From Alistipes sp. (lineage in GTDB: Bacteria > Bacteroidota > Bacteroidia > Bacteroidales > Rikenellaceae), in assembly GCA_017630455.1 (NCBI GenBank), contig JAGBVG010000032.1:1-38046 (forward strand): a DNA stretch of 38,046 bases, in the 5' to 3' direction. A program made the translations under genes and the position numbers. This document shows positions 24,309 to 33,535 of this stretch, piece by piece. Numbering within the stretch: position 1 is the stretch's first letter; each line of letters opens with the position of its first letter. The notes under the pieces are model-generated. The model had not been told where the DNA came from. It saw only the letters and a program-made list of their open reading frames with translations, and searched no databases.

Positions 24309-25796
24309 TTATCTCTTTGAATTACGTTTTTCTCCTCTCTTTTTCGACTTCATCCACTTTGGCAGACGCTTCGATATCGAATTGCGGAACCTGCGGATAC
24401 GCACATCATACCAATCCATATCCAATAGCGACGAGTCGTTGGTAGCCTTGATCGTAAGGTATATCGCCACGGGGGTAAGCACCACCACCGGCAGCCACAT
24501 ACCATAGAGCGACTCCCAAGTACCCTCCTTTGCCATCTTCTCACCCGAGGTGCTGATGACGTAGTAGATAACAAAGAATATCACCGAAATAACGATAGGC
24601 AGACCCAAACCACCCTTCTTGATGATTGCGCCAAGTGGTGCGCCAATCATAAAGAACAGAAGAATGGAGATAGGGAGCGTCAACTTACGATGCCACTCCA
24701 CCTCCGAGCGGTAGAGCTGCGTGATGGCAACCTTTGAGGAGTGCTCGTCGAAGCTATACGAACCCTGCGCCGTGCGCGATGCACTTGCTGCAGTGGAGTA
24801 TACCTTGGCACGGCTACGCATCGAGAGATTTGGCAACGAGTCGTAGTGGTTGAAGGCGCGGTACTGCGAACGGTCAAACTTCACCGAGTCGTTAGGGATG
24901 ATTGTGGTATCTCGCACAAAGAGCTGCTCCTTGAACAGAGGACCATAGGTAGCCATCGTACTGCGGTCAATGATAACGTGCAACGAGTCCATAAGCTCCT
25001 CAAGCTCAACCATATTTCGTGTCTGCGACTCGCTATAACTCTTCGACGAGCTTCCTGTGATCTTTTCAAGAGGAATAGTACCATCCTGACGCACGAAATC
25101 GTGCTTACGCATAGTGTTGCGGTCATACCACTGCGAGCTTCGCGTATGCTCGTAGGTGCGACCGTTGAACAACGTTACATAGAGGTAGCTCTTATCGGGA
25201 GACATATTGATATATCCCGAGTCGGCAAGTGTGGTGGTCATATTTCCGTTGCTCTCGCGGGTGTCGTATATAAGCACATCGGTGAGCAGTCCTGTCTGAG
25301 GATCCTGATGTCCCACGCGGATACTCATATCGGGAAGACCATTGAAGAATACACCATCCTGAAACTTCAGTTCCTGACGCTGCTCCTTGATATCGTATAG
25401 GATGTCGTACATACGCTGGTTGGAGTATGGCACAAGGTTATTCTGGACAAAGAAGCTGCCGATGGAGATAAGGAACACCACGACGATGAGTGGCTTAAGG
25501 ATACGCATAAGCGATAAGCCCGCTGATTTCATAGCCAGCAGCTCGAAATTCTCGCCTATGTTACCCATAGTCATAATGGCCGAAAGAAGCATCGCCAGAG
25601 GCAATCCCAGCGGAATCATATTGATAGATCCGCAGATAAGCAGCTCGGCGATGGTGCTCGCCGCGAGACCCTTACCCGTGAGCTCATCGATATATCGCCA
25701 TACGAAATTCATCATCAGGATAAACTGCACGATGAAGAACACCGCAAGCAACGGACCTAAATAGGCTTTCAGAACAAGTTTGTGTATCTTCTTCAT
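24309..25796 (-). CDS. LptF/LptG-family lipopolysaccharide export permease
   Basis: Membrane subunit of the Lpt machinery that extracts lipopolysaccharide from the inner membrane for transport to the surface. The 495-residue protein has the family layout: spans at about 13-35, 50-75 and 100-120, a large periplasmic beta-jellyroll (about 125-385, with FQDGVFFNGLPDMSIRVG), then three C-terminal spans (392-480, with KLTLPISILLFFMIGAPLGA). It is longer than E. coli LptF/G (about 360) because of an insertion in the periplasmic domain, which is common in Bacteroidetes. The ATPase LptB and the second permease are not here. It overlaps the metal-permease gene upstream by 4 nt. Confidence 0.9.
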   Translation of the reverse strand: MKKIHKLVLKAYLGPLLAVFFIVQFILMMNFVWRYIDELTGKGLAASTIAELLICGSINMIPLGLPLAMLLSAIMTMGNIGENFELLAMKSAGLSLMRILKPLIVVVFLISIGSFFVQNNLVPYSNQRMYDILYDIKEQRQELKFQDGVFFNGLPDMSIRVGHQDPQTGLLTDVLIYDTRESNGNMTTTLADSGYINMSPDKSYLYVTLFNGRTYEHTRSSQWYDRNTMRKHDFVRQDGTIPLEKITGSSSKSYSESQTRNMVELEELMDSLHVIIDRSTMATYGPLFKEQLFVRDTTIIPNDSVKFDRSQYRAFNHYDSLPNLSMRSRAKVYSTAASASRTAQGSYSFDEHSSKVAITQLYRSEVEWHRKLTLPISILLFFMIGAPLGAIIKKGGLGLPIVISVIFFVIYYVISTSGEKMAKEGTWESLYGMWLPVVVLTPVAIYLTIKATNDSSLLDMDWYDVRIRRFRNSISKRLPKWMKSKKRGEKRNSKR

Positions 25797-26623
25797 AGTT
25801 TGGTTGTTCTAACTCTTAACACTCTAAATAGTTTCACTGCCGCTAGGAGCAAAACAAGGATAAATATAATACAACTACCCGTAGGTAGATCAAATTGGTA
25901 ACTCAACAAAAAGCCCACTACATTGCCAAGCACCGCAACCGCAGCCGAGAGCGGAGCTATACGACGATAATCCATAGTGAGCGTATTGGCCACAACCACA
26001 GGGATGGTGATGAGCGATAGCAGCAGGATAATACCCATAACCTTTATCGACATCACTATCGTGAGCGCCACAACGACAGCCATAATATATGCCACGGCCA
26101 CCACGGGAACACCCTGGCTACGTGCGAAATCCTCATCAAAGGTGACATACATAAGCTTGCGAAGCCACACCGCAGCACCCACAATTACCACTATCGTAAG
26201 TAGTGCAAACATCGCTACCTCACCGCCATTAACAAGCAGGATGTTACCAAAGAGGTAGCTTGTCAGGTCGGTGGCATAACCCGGGCGCAGCGACATAAAT
26301 AACGCTCCGAGAGCCATACCCAACGACCAGATAATTCCGATGGCCGAATCCTCACGCATACCACCTCGTCGCGAAAAAAATTCTATGCCGAGCGAGGATA
26401 TAGCAGCAAACGACAACGCTCCGACCAAAGGGTTGATGCCCATATAGAGAGCGATACCCAAACCACCAAACGAGGCGTGGGTGATGCCACTACTGAGGAA
26501 CACCATACGTCGCGCAACGATATAACTACCTACAATACCGCAGGTTATACCCGACAGCACGCACGCCACAAAGGCATTTGTCAGGAAGTCATACGCAAAT
26601 ATATTCGCTATCGTTGTCAACAT
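25793..26623 (-). CDS. ABC-3 family metal transporter permease (ZnuB-like)
   Basis: Inner-membrane permease of a zinc or manganese ABC importer. The 276-residue protein has about eight spans and the family segments ITCGIVGSYIVARRMVFLSS (residues about 21-40), GITHASFGGLGIALYMGINP, and DEDFARSQGVPVVAVAYIMA (about 163-182); GIILLLSLITIPVVVANTLT near 196-215 is also typical. No binding protein or ATPase gene is adjacent, so the remaining parts of the importer must lie elsewhere. It is the first gene of a minus-strand operon and diverges from mtaB. A TAAATTTG -7-like element lies at 26649-26642 without a clear upstream partner. Metal preference is not readable. Confidence 0.88.
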   Translation of the reverse strand: MLTTIANIFAYDFLTNAFVACVLSGITCGIVGSYIVARRMVFLSSGITHASFGGLGIALYMGINPLVGALSFAAISSLGIEFFSRRGGMREDSAIGIIWSLGMALGALFMSLRPGYATDLTSYLFGNILLVNGGEVAMFALLTIVVIVGAAVWLRKLMYVTFDEDFARSQGVPVVAVAYIMAVVVALTIVMSIKVMGIILLLSLITIPVVVANTLTMDYRRIAPLSAAVAVLGNVVGFLLSYQFDLPTGSCIIFILVLLLAAVKLFRVLRVRTTKL

Positions 26624-26728
26624 ACACTATATATAAACGTGCAAATTTACTTTTTTTTTGGAATAGTACGAAAACTTTTTTCACTTTAATCCAACTTTTT
26701 GTAACTTCGCACGCAAAATCGACTATAT

Positions 26729-28027
26729 ATGGGACAGAAAAGAGTAAGTTTTCACACACTGGGATGTAAGCTCAATTTCTCGGAATCCTCAACTTTTGCA
26801 CGCGAATTCGAGCGCGCGGGATATGTGAGGGTCGAGGCCTCGGAAGCGACCGATGTGGCGGTAATAAATAGTTGTTCTGTAACGGAACACGCCGACAAAA
26901 AATGTCGCAACATAATCCGCAAGATACATCGCCGCAACCCAAATGCAATAATCGCTGTTACAGGATGTTATGCACAGCTAAAGCCTAACGACATCGCAGC
27001 TATAGAGGGTGTGGACATTGTTCTGGGCAACAACAACAAGGGCGACCTATTCCGTCGTGTGGAGGAGCTTCGCGAGAAGGGAAAGGCCGAAGTTTACAGC
27101 TGCTCGGTGGAGGAGATGACACGCTTCTTCGCGGCCTACTCCTCGGGTGATCGCACACGCTCATTCCTGAAAGTTCAGGATGGATGTGACTACAAATGCG
27201 CTTACTGCACCATTCACTATGCTCGCGGACACAGCCGCAATATCCCTATCGCCGATATCGTTGCCGAGGCGAGGGAGATTGCCGCGGCGGGCCAGAAGGA
27301 GATTGTCATCACGGGCGTAAACACCGGTGATTTCGGTCGCACCACGGGCGAGAAATTCATCGACCTGTTGCGCGCCTTGGATGAGGTGGAAGGTATTGAG
27401 CGATACCGCATATCGAGCATCGAGCCAAACCTCATAACCGACGAGATTATAGAGCTTTGCGCCAAGTCATCTAAATTTGTTCCTCACTTCCACATTCCGC
27501 TTCAGAGTGGCTCGACACGTATCCTCGGTCTTATGCGTCGCCGCTACACCGCCGAGCGTTACCGCGAGCGTATAGCCAAGATTCGCGAGCTGATGCCCGA
27601 TGCCTTTCTCGGCGTGGATGTAATCGTGGGCTTCCCTGGCGAGGGCGAGGAGGAGTTTATGGAGACATATCGTCTGCTCGAGGAAGTGGGTGCATCATTC
27701 TTGCACATATTTCCATTCTCGGAGCGTCCTGGAACCCCCGCTGTGGATATGCCAAACAAGGTACAGTCGCGCATCTCTACAGAGCGTGTGGAGCGTCTCG
27801 AGGAGCTTAGCAACAGACTTCATAAAGCCTTTGCAGATAGATACTTAGGCACAACACGCAAGGTACTCTTTGAGAGCACCGACCATAGCGGTTTGATGTA
27901 TGGCTATACAGACAATTATCTGCGTGTTTCGGCACCTTACGACACTACGCGCATCAACACTATTTGCGACGTTCGACTGGTGGCATTTGACAGCGACGGT
28001 AACATTAGCTCCGAAATAGTTGGATAA
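26729..28027 (+). CDS. mtaB: tRNA t6A37 methylthiotransferase MtaB
   Basis: Radical-SAM enzyme that adds a methylthio group to t6A at position 37 of ANN-decoding tRNAs. The 432-residue protein has the three N-terminal cluster cysteines Cys13 (HTLGCKLN), Cys49 (INSCSVTEHADKK) and Cys80 (VTGCYAQ), then the radical-SAM CxxxCxxC (QDGCDYKCAYC; Cys153, 157, 160) and a C-terminal TRAM-like domain from about residue 370. The TLGCKLN and NSCSVT variants favour MtaB over MiaB and RimO. It diverges from the metal permease across a 105-nt gap. Its 3' end contains the -33 element of the next operon's promoter. Confidence 0.93.
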   Translation: MGQKRVSFHTLGCKLNFSESSTFAREFERAGYVRVEASEATDVAVINSCSVTEHADKKCRNIIRKIHRRNPNAIIAVTGCYAQLKPNDIAAIEGVDIVLGNNNKGDLFRRVEELREKGKAEVYSCSVEEMTRFFAAYSSGDRTRSFLKVQDGCDYKCAYCTIHYARGHSRNIPIADIVAEAREIAAAGQKEIVITGVNTGDFGRTTGEKFIDLLRALDEVEGIERYRISSIEPNLITDEIIELCAKSSKFVPHFHIPLQSGSTRILGLMRRRYTAERYRERIAKIRELMPDAFLGVDVIVGFPGEGEEEFMETYRLLEEVGASFLHIFPFSERPGTPAVDMPNKVQSRISTERVERLEELSNRLHKAFADRYLGTTRKVLFESTDHSGLMYGYTDNYLRVSAPYDTTRINTICDVRLVAFDSDGNISSEIVG

Positions 28028-28051
28028 TTGGTACAAAAGTATTACTTTTGT
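28020..28051 (+). promoter_or_regulatory. Promoter with palindromic operator before the sensor-TrkH pair
   Basis: TTG at 28020-28022, exactly 20 nt, TACTTTTG at 28043-28050. A perfect inverted repeat, ACAAAAGT-ATT-ACTTTTGT (28033-28051), covers the -7 element and part of the spacer, where a bound repressor would block polymerase. Confidence 0.65.
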
Positions 28052-28093
28052 GGGATTTAGTATAGACTGCGATTTGCTAATTGTACAACCAGT

Positions 28094-28921
28094 ATGTTTA
28101 ACAGACTCAAAAAAGTATTTACGATAAGCTCCATCCGCCGCCGTATTCAGCTGGCATTTATGAGCATCATCCTGCTACTCTTCTTCTCGGGAGCTATGTC
28201 GCTTTTCGAGTTGGAGCGCGTGAGTCACGACACCGCGGAGATCCTCCTTGCCAGCAAGCAGAGCACCGACCTCGCGGGAGAGATGATCTCGGCTCTCAAC
28301 GAGCAGAATGACGCTGTGATATCTATGGCCGTAATTGGCGGCTCGCTGAGGGACATCGCACCCCACTACCGTAAATGCGAGGAGTCTATATCGCGCCTTG
28401 CAGCGGCATCAGAGGAGGCGCACATACGTATGAGAAACACTGACCACGCAGATGTGACCGACTCGCTGATTGTATATACCGAGCGTATCAACAGCCTCAC
28501 GCAGTCGTACATCGATGGCGAGGTGCACAGTATCATTGCCAGCGACACCCTATCGCGCAAGACGACATATTTGTGGTATGTGGATAGCTACAAGCCTGAG
28601 TATATGAACGTATCGTCGCAGATAATCAAGTATATGACCGGCTCGGAGACCACGCTCGGCCCAGATGTAAACCGTCTGAGCCACACCGCACGCCGCGCCG
28701 TGACCCCTGTGTTCCTATCGCTCGTGGTGATGATCATCGTGGTGCTGATGTTCTACTACTTCATCCACCACTACCTTATCAAGCCTATAGTGCGCATCAA
28801 CGATGACTTGGGCGACTTCCTGCGCTACAGGACAAACTTCGACAGCAACATAGCCTGTCGCGACGAGATTGCAACGTTGCGCGATAGAATCATAATACTC
28901 ATACAAAAACTCCGCCAATAG
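28094..28921 (+). CDS. Membrane sensor module with HAMP domain and no output domain
   Basis: A 275-residue inner-membrane protein. It has a first span at about 19-38, a periplasmic helical domain of about 160 residues (four-helix-bundle style, as in chemoreceptors and histidine kinases), a second span at about 203-225 and a HAMP-like linker (YLIKPIVRINDDLGDFLRYR onward) to its end at QKLRQ. A kinase, methyl-accepting or cyclase domain would normally follow, but the frame stops here and the next ATG is trkH, 3 nt later. It is therefore either a complete signal-input subunit that works by protein contact or the remnant of a larger sensor. Coupling to TrkH suggests a role in potassium or turgor response, by context only. 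Confidence 0.72.
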   Translation: MFNRLKKVFTISSIRRRIQLAFMSIILLLFFSGAMSLFELERVSHDTAEILLASKQSTDLAGEMISALNEQNDAVISMAVIGGSLRDIAPHYRKCEESISRLAAASEEAHIRMRNTDHADVTDSLIVYTERINSLTQSYIDGEVHSIIASDTLSRKTTYLWYVDSYKPEYMNVSSQIIKYMTGSETTLGPDVNRLSHTARRAVTPVFLSLVVMIIVVLMFYYFIHHYLIKPIVRINDDLGDFLRYRTNFDSNIACRDEIATLRDRIIILIQKLRQ

Positions 28922-28924
28922 AGT

Positions 28925-30370
28925 ATGAGAGTAAATGTCGTAATACGATACATCGGCTTGGTTATGCAGTTCATAGCAGCCTTTATGTTGATATCGGCCG
29001 TGGTGTCGATACTCAACGGCTATGACTCGGCATACTACCCGCTGCTTCTGTCTTCGTTTATGACAGCTCTACTCGGTATCTTCCCGCTATTCTTTGTCGA
29101 GAAGGTCGATGAGATTAAGACCAAGGAGGGATATGCCATAGTCGTGGGCTCGTGGCTCGTGTCGTGCATCGTGGGTATGTTTCCCTACCTTATTTGGGGT
29201 GGAGAGTTTACGATTGCAAATGCGTGGTTCGAGAGCGTCTCGGGCTTCACAACCACGGGTGCATCGATCCTCAACGATATAGAGTTCCTGCCACGCGGCT
29301 TGCTCTTCTGGCGTTCGGCAACAGCCTGGATCGGAGGTATGGGCGTAGTGATGTTTGCGCTGGTCATCCTTCCGTCGATGGGCAAAAGCCGACATATGCT
29401 CTCCACGGTGGAGATGAGCTCCATTGCCAAGGATAACTTCCACTATCGCTCGAAGGTGATACTCCGATTACTGGTTACGATATATACAGGTCTGACACTT
29501 ATCACAACCCTCGCACTGAAGTATGCGGGTATGACCTGGTTTGATGCCACTACACACGCTATGTCATCGTGTGCCACCTGCGGCTTCAGCACTAAAAATC
29601 TATCGGTGGCATTCTGGGACTGCCCTGCGATAGAGGCTATTATGATGGCTGCGATGACCCTTTCTGCCATACACTACGGAATATTGTACGCAACAATCAG
29701 AGGTTACAAAAACAATATTTTCCGCTCGGAGGTCGTTCGCACATTTATAGGAATGATGGCCATCATATCGTTAGTCATCGCCGTTAACCTGTTGGCTACG
29801 AAGGTGTACCCTACATTCGGAGAGTCGTTGCGCCACGCTGCGTTTCAGGTCGTGAGCATCACAACCACCTCGGGCTTCGCAACGGCAGATACCAACACCT
29901 GGACCTCGCTGGCCATTGTGTTGCTACTCTTCTGCACGGTGATATGCGGCTGTGCCGGCTCTACGTCGGGAGGTATGAAGGTCGACCGACTGCTCATTGC
30001 ATCGAAGGTTCTTAGAAATCGTATGAAGGTGCAGTTGCACCCCAATGCTGTGATACGCACAAAGATGGATGGCATAGTGCAGGATGAGAGCACACAGAGT
30101 TTGGTGATGACCTTCATCGTGGCCTATATAATGCTTACGATTATCGGCACGATAGTCTACGCACTCTTCGGCTACGACCTCCTCACAAGCTTCTCGGCCT
30201 CGATTGCCTGCATAAGCAACGTGGGCCCTGGATTCGGGGAGATTGGCACGATGGATAACTACGCGGGACTTCCCTCGGCACTAAAGCTCTGTTCTACGGT
30301 GCTGATGCTTATCGGACGTTTGGAGATTTTCGGATTTATACAGCTCCTCTTCATACGCTACTGGAGATAA
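28925..30370 (+). CDS. trkH: TrkH-family potassium uptake protein
   Basis: Potassium-translocating subunit of the Trk/Ktr system in the inner membrane. The 481-residue protein shows the four pore-loop repeats of the family with their filter glycines: SVSGFTTTGASIL (about 105-117), MSSCATCGFSTKN (213-225), VVSITTTSGFATA (309-321) and IACISNVGPGFGE (427-439). A C-terminal RYWR ends the last helix. It starts 3 nt after the sensor gene. The cytosolic gating partner TrkA is not in the window, although Bacteroidetes often have it adjacent. A SPOR-domain protein gene follows 23 nt downstream. Confidence 0.94.
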   Translation: MRVNVVIRYIGLVMQFIAAFMLISAVVSILNGYDSAYYPLLLSSFMTALLGIFPLFFVEKVDEIKTKEGYAIVVGSWLVSCIVGMFPYLIWGGEFTIANAWFESVSGFTTTGASILNDIEFLPRGLLFWRSATAWIGGMGVVMFALVILPSMGKSRHMLSTVEMSSIAKDNFHYRSKVILRLLVTIYTGLTLITTLALKYAGMTWFDATTHAMSSCATCGFSTKNLSVAFWDCPAIEAIMMAAMTLSAIHYGILYATIRGYKNNIFRSEVVRTFIGMMAIISLVIAVNLLATKVYPTFGESLRHAAFQVVSITTTSGFATADTNTWTSLAIVLLLFCTVICGCAGSTSGGMKVDRLLIASKVLRNRMKVQLHPNAVIRTKMDGIVQDESTQSLVMTFIVAYIMLTIIGTIVYALFGYDLLTSFSASIACISNVGPGFGEIGTMDNYAGLPSALKLCSTVLMLIGRLEIFGFIQLLFIRYWR

Positions 30371-30393
30371 TTGAGATAACGAATTAAGAAGTT

Positions 30394-31977
30394 ATGAAAA
30401 AAATATATACCACTCTTTTATTGATATTTGCCATAGCGGCTATCGCGATGGCACGCTCCGAGGAGCCGGGATTCCCAGGCCTCGAGAGCAACGAGCGATA
30501 TATCAATCTAAAGCGCCAGAATGAGCAGCTTTTGGCTCAGGAGGACTCCATACAGCTGATTATACGCACCACACGCGAGGAGTTTACCCAGAAGCGTGAT
30601 GCCGACAGCATAGTATCCCAGGAGTTTATCGACTCATTTACATCCGACATCCTCGACCTCGAGCAGCAGATCTTCGACATCCGTCAGCTTCGCGGCGATG
30701 TCATCACCGAGCTTAATGACATCGAGCAGGAGTATATCATTGCTAATATGTACAACAGCTCTGCGGATGTAGAGGAGATTACGGCCGAGAATACGGATAG
30801 CACCGAAGTGGTAGCCCCTGTGCAACACCGCACACTCATCAAGAATGAGATATTCCGCAACACCCTATCGGCGAGTGACTATGCCGAACTGGAGCTTGCA
30901 GCAGAGAGAGATAAGGAGATGATTTCACTCTGCAGCGAGTACACCAAGCAGTATCAGCTCCTTGCAATAACAGCACACAAATATCGCGAGACTAAGGAGG
31001 AGAGCGTTGCAGACTCGCTGTTCAAGAGATACGAAAAGCTCAAAGAAGAGTGCGAAACACTCAACGACGACATCGAAACTGCTTGGAACCAGATCATCGA
31101 CACGAAGTACTTTGCATATAACTACATCCTCGAGAAGCAGAATCGCCACAGCCTTATCGAGAGCGCATCGACACAATTTGTCGATATGCAGCATCGCTGC
31201 TCGGAGGAGGATGGCATCTACGCCTCGGATGCAGTTATGCACTATGCTCTCGGCTACCCTACGCTCCTCGACTTCGAGGTGTCGTTGGCTCGCGAGATAG
31301 AGCTCACCGAGGCCCTCGACTCGTTGCAGGATGTGAGGACCAACATCTATGTTCCGGAGTATCGCAATGAGCCTATTGATCTGGAGCGCAGACTATTTAT
31401 AGACTATACCCCTATCACCTTCGGTCGCACAAACCACTACAACAATAGCAACCCACTGCCTGCACTGAAGGTCTACGAGCGCGGAACGATATACCGCATA
31501 CTTCTCGGAACATTCCGCACTAAGCAGCCTATGACACTGTTCAAGGGCGTGCAGCCGCTATTCATAGCACAAAACGAGGAGAAGAACTACTGCTACTACG
31601 CGGGTGGTTATGCCACACTCAAGGAGGCAGAGGAGGCGCAGCTGATGCTCAAGAAAAAGGGCTTTAAACGTCCCGAGATATGCCGCTGGCGAGATGGCGA
31701 GATGATAAACATCGACAGCCACCAGGTGCAGACGGTGGATGGACAGAGCGTAACCCCTATGGGACAACGCTACATCGTGACCTTGGAGTGTGAGACGATA
31801 AGCGAGGAGCTACGAGCAGCCATCACAGCCGCAGCACCCGAGAAGCCTATATCGCGCCGCGGCACAAGCTTCGCAATAGGCACATTCACCGACCTCGCGG
31901 AGGCCGAGGCTCTCGTTACGACAATTGAAGAGCAGTTTGACGACATCGAGGCGTCAGTTGTAGAACTTGATTTATAA
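30394..31977 (+). CDS. Exported coiled-coil protein with SPOR domains
   Basis: A 527-residue exported protein: signal peptide MKKIYTTLLLIFAIAAIAMA, probably cut before RSEE, then an acidic helical region (about 35-310) with coiled-coil heptads (NLKRQNEQLLAQEDSIQLII), and two SPOR-like modules at about 366-432 (YRILLGTFRTKQPM...YYAGGYATLKEAEEA) and 459-525 (RYIVTLECE...FAIGTFTDLAEAEALV). SPOR domains bind glycan strands stripped of peptides at division sites, so the protein probably attaches to the cell wall in the periplasm. It follows trkH by 23 nt; a functional link to potassium uptake is not evident. A lipoprotein gene starts 20 nt after its stop. Confidence 0.8.
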   Translation: MKKIYTTLLLIFAIAAIAMARSEEPGFPGLESNERYINLKRQNEQLLAQEDSIQLIIRTTREEFTQKRDADSIVSQEFIDSFTSDILDLEQQIFDIRQLRGDVITELNDIEQEYIIANMYNSSADVEEITAENTDSTEVVAPVQHRTLIKNEIFRNTLSASDYAELELAAERDKEMISLCSEYTKQYQLLAITAHKYRETKEESVADSLFKRYEKLKEECETLNDDIETAWNQIIDTKYFAYNYILEKQNRHSLIESASTQFVDMQHRCSEEDGIYASDAVMHYALGYPTLLDFEVSLAREIELTEALDSLQDVRTNIYVPEYRNEPIDLERRLFIDYTPITFGRTNHYNNSNPLPALKVYERGTIYRILLGTFRTKQPMTLFKGVQPLFIAQNEEKNYCYYAGGYATLKEAEEAQLMLKKKGFKRPEICRWRDGEMINIDSHQVQTVDGQSVTPMGQRYIVTLECETISEELRAAITAAAPEKPISRRGTSFAIGTFTDLAEAEALVTTIEEQFDDIEASVVELDL

Positions 31978-31997
31978 AATAGGAAAATACATACGAT

Positions 31998-33449
31998 ATG
32001 AAGAGGATATATAGCACATTGGCATTTATTTTTATCGCCGCAACCACACTATCACTGCTTTCGTGCAGCAAGTCGGAGACAAACTCCCTTTCGGTTCCGG
32101 CAAAGGGTATCATCGTTACAAAGCCTGGCGATAGCGGCACCACAACATTCGACAGCTCGAATATCACATCTATATACCCAACCTCAATTCCTGAAGGCTG
32201 GACCGTGGACGAGATAAATATGTACGAGGGCACTATCACCGTCACATCACCCGACCTACCATACGAGGAGGATGAGGTGCAGAACGGCACGCTAAGCCTT
32301 ATGGGCTACACCCCAACGGGAAACACACGAACCATATCTATCTATTTGGCTATCGTGGAGAGCACCGTGGACTTCTACGACCAACCAGCAAACTGCTACG
32401 TGGTCACAAAGCCCGATACACGCTACACATTCAACCCTATGATTGGTGGCAGTGCGACACCTGTTGCAACCACTAAGGTGAGGGTTCTCTGGGAGACTAA
32501 GAGTGGTCTTATACAGTATCTCGATATGCGCGACGGCAAGGCCACATTCTACATCGCCGGAGCCAAGGAGGATGAGGATGATGAAGAGGTAGGTGTATAT
32601 CCTGGCAATGCGGTTATCGGTGGTTACGACCAGAACGACAACCTTCTCTGGAGCTGGCATATCTGGGTTACGAACAATGACCCTACGACTGCGGAGAACA
32701 CCATAGTCCTAAACGGCCAGACGGTGATGAGCGCAAACCTCGGTGCAGAGTGCAACAGCAACGGCTCTACAGATAGCGAAAAGATCTTCGACTCGTTTGG
32801 TCTCTACTACCAGTGGGGTCGCAAGGATCCATTCGTAGGCCCTGCGACATACGACTTCTCGGGTAACTACGACCACACCCTAACAGACTATCGCAACGTT
32901 AGCGTCGCCATCGACTATGTGGACTCTACAGCCGACGAGGGCACTTCGGAGTGGACAACAGAGAATCCTATGTCGATTATCAAGGGTAACAAGGAGAATA
33001 GCTACGACTGGCTATACAGTGGCCACGACAACACGCTTTGGAGCACAACGAAGAAGAGCGAGAGTGACCCTTGCCCTGCTGGCTGGCGAGTTCCCGACGC
33101 TTCGATATACTCGAACCTCACTATCAACGAGATATACGACAATATCGACTGGAGCGAGCTGCAGCCTATGTATGGCATACTTCTTAATGACATAACCTCG
33201 GGTGAGGAGTATTTCTTCACAGCACAAGGACGCCGCAACTACCTCGACTGCCGCCTCGACATCATCAACGATGATGAGTTTTGCCCAGTTCCGTGGTCAG
33301 GATACTACTGGACAGCAACCACAGAGGGCGAGGATGCTTCGGCGATGTTCTTCGACCTCAACACCGCCACACGCACGTGGAACGGCTTTGACGCCAAGCG
33401 AGCTATGCACCGCGCCAATGCACTGCCTATCCGCTGCGTAAGGGAGTAG
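31998..33449 (+). CDS. Lipoprotein with C-terminal FISUMP-type domain
   Basis: A 483-residue predicted lipoprotein (MKRIYSTLAFIFIAATTLSL, lipobox LLSC, Cys23). The middle part is beta-rich and starts with repeats like those of other Bacteroidales surface lipoproteins. The last 160 residues carry the Fibrobacter-succinogenes-major-paralogue pattern: SDPCPAGWRVPDASIYS, YFFTAQGRRNYLDC, GYYWTATTEGEDASAMFFDL and ANALPIRCVRE at the end. FISUMP domains are found on surface and fimbria-tip-associated proteins. It is 20 nt downstream of the SPOR gene and closes the plus-strand unit at the terminator 33462-33516. Ligand unknown. Confidence 0.82.
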   Translation: MKRIYSTLAFIFIAATTLSLLSCSKSETNSLSVPAKGIIVTKPGDSGTTTFDSSNITSIYPTSIPEGWTVDEINMYEGTITVTSPDLPYEEDEVQNGTLSLMGYTPTGNTRTISIYLAIVESTVDFYDQPANCYVVTKPDTRYTFNPMIGGSATPVATTKVRVLWETKSGLIQYLDMRDGKATFYIAGAKEDEDDEEVGVYPGNAVIGGYDQNDNLLWSWHIWVTNNDPTTAENTIVLNGQTVMSANLGAECNSNGSTDSEKIFDSFGLYYQWGRKDPFVGPATYDFSGNYDHTLTDYRNVSVAIDYVDSTADEGTSEWTTENPMSIIKGNKENSYDWLYSGHDNTLWSTTKKSESDPCPAGWRVPDASIYSNLTINEIYDNIDWSELQPMYGILLNDITSGEEYFFTAQGRRNYLDCRLDIINDDEFCPVPWSGYYWTATTEGEDASAMFFDLNTATRTWNGFDAKRAMHRANALPIRCVRE

Positions 33450-33461
33450 CAGTATTAATAG

Positions 33462-33516
33462 AATAAAGAACGAGAGGGTGTCCAACCAAATTGTGGACAC
33501 CCTCTCGTTCTTTATT
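33462..33516. terminator. Perfect 22-bp palindromic bidirectional terminator
   Basis: 33462-33483 pairs without mismatch to 33495-33516 around an 11-nt loop. It begins 13 nt after the lipoprotein stop and 20 nt from the stop of the opposing winged-helix gene, with A/T-rich ends that serve both strands. Confidence 0.93.
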
Positions 33517-33535
33517 GAAACCCAACTTTATATAG

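Noticed and set aside
33462-33516. Perfect 22-bp inverted repeat as a possible transposon end or MITE
   Set aside because: It lies between convergent genes with A/T-rich ends on both sides and has no target-site duplication that I can see; a bidirectional terminator explains it.
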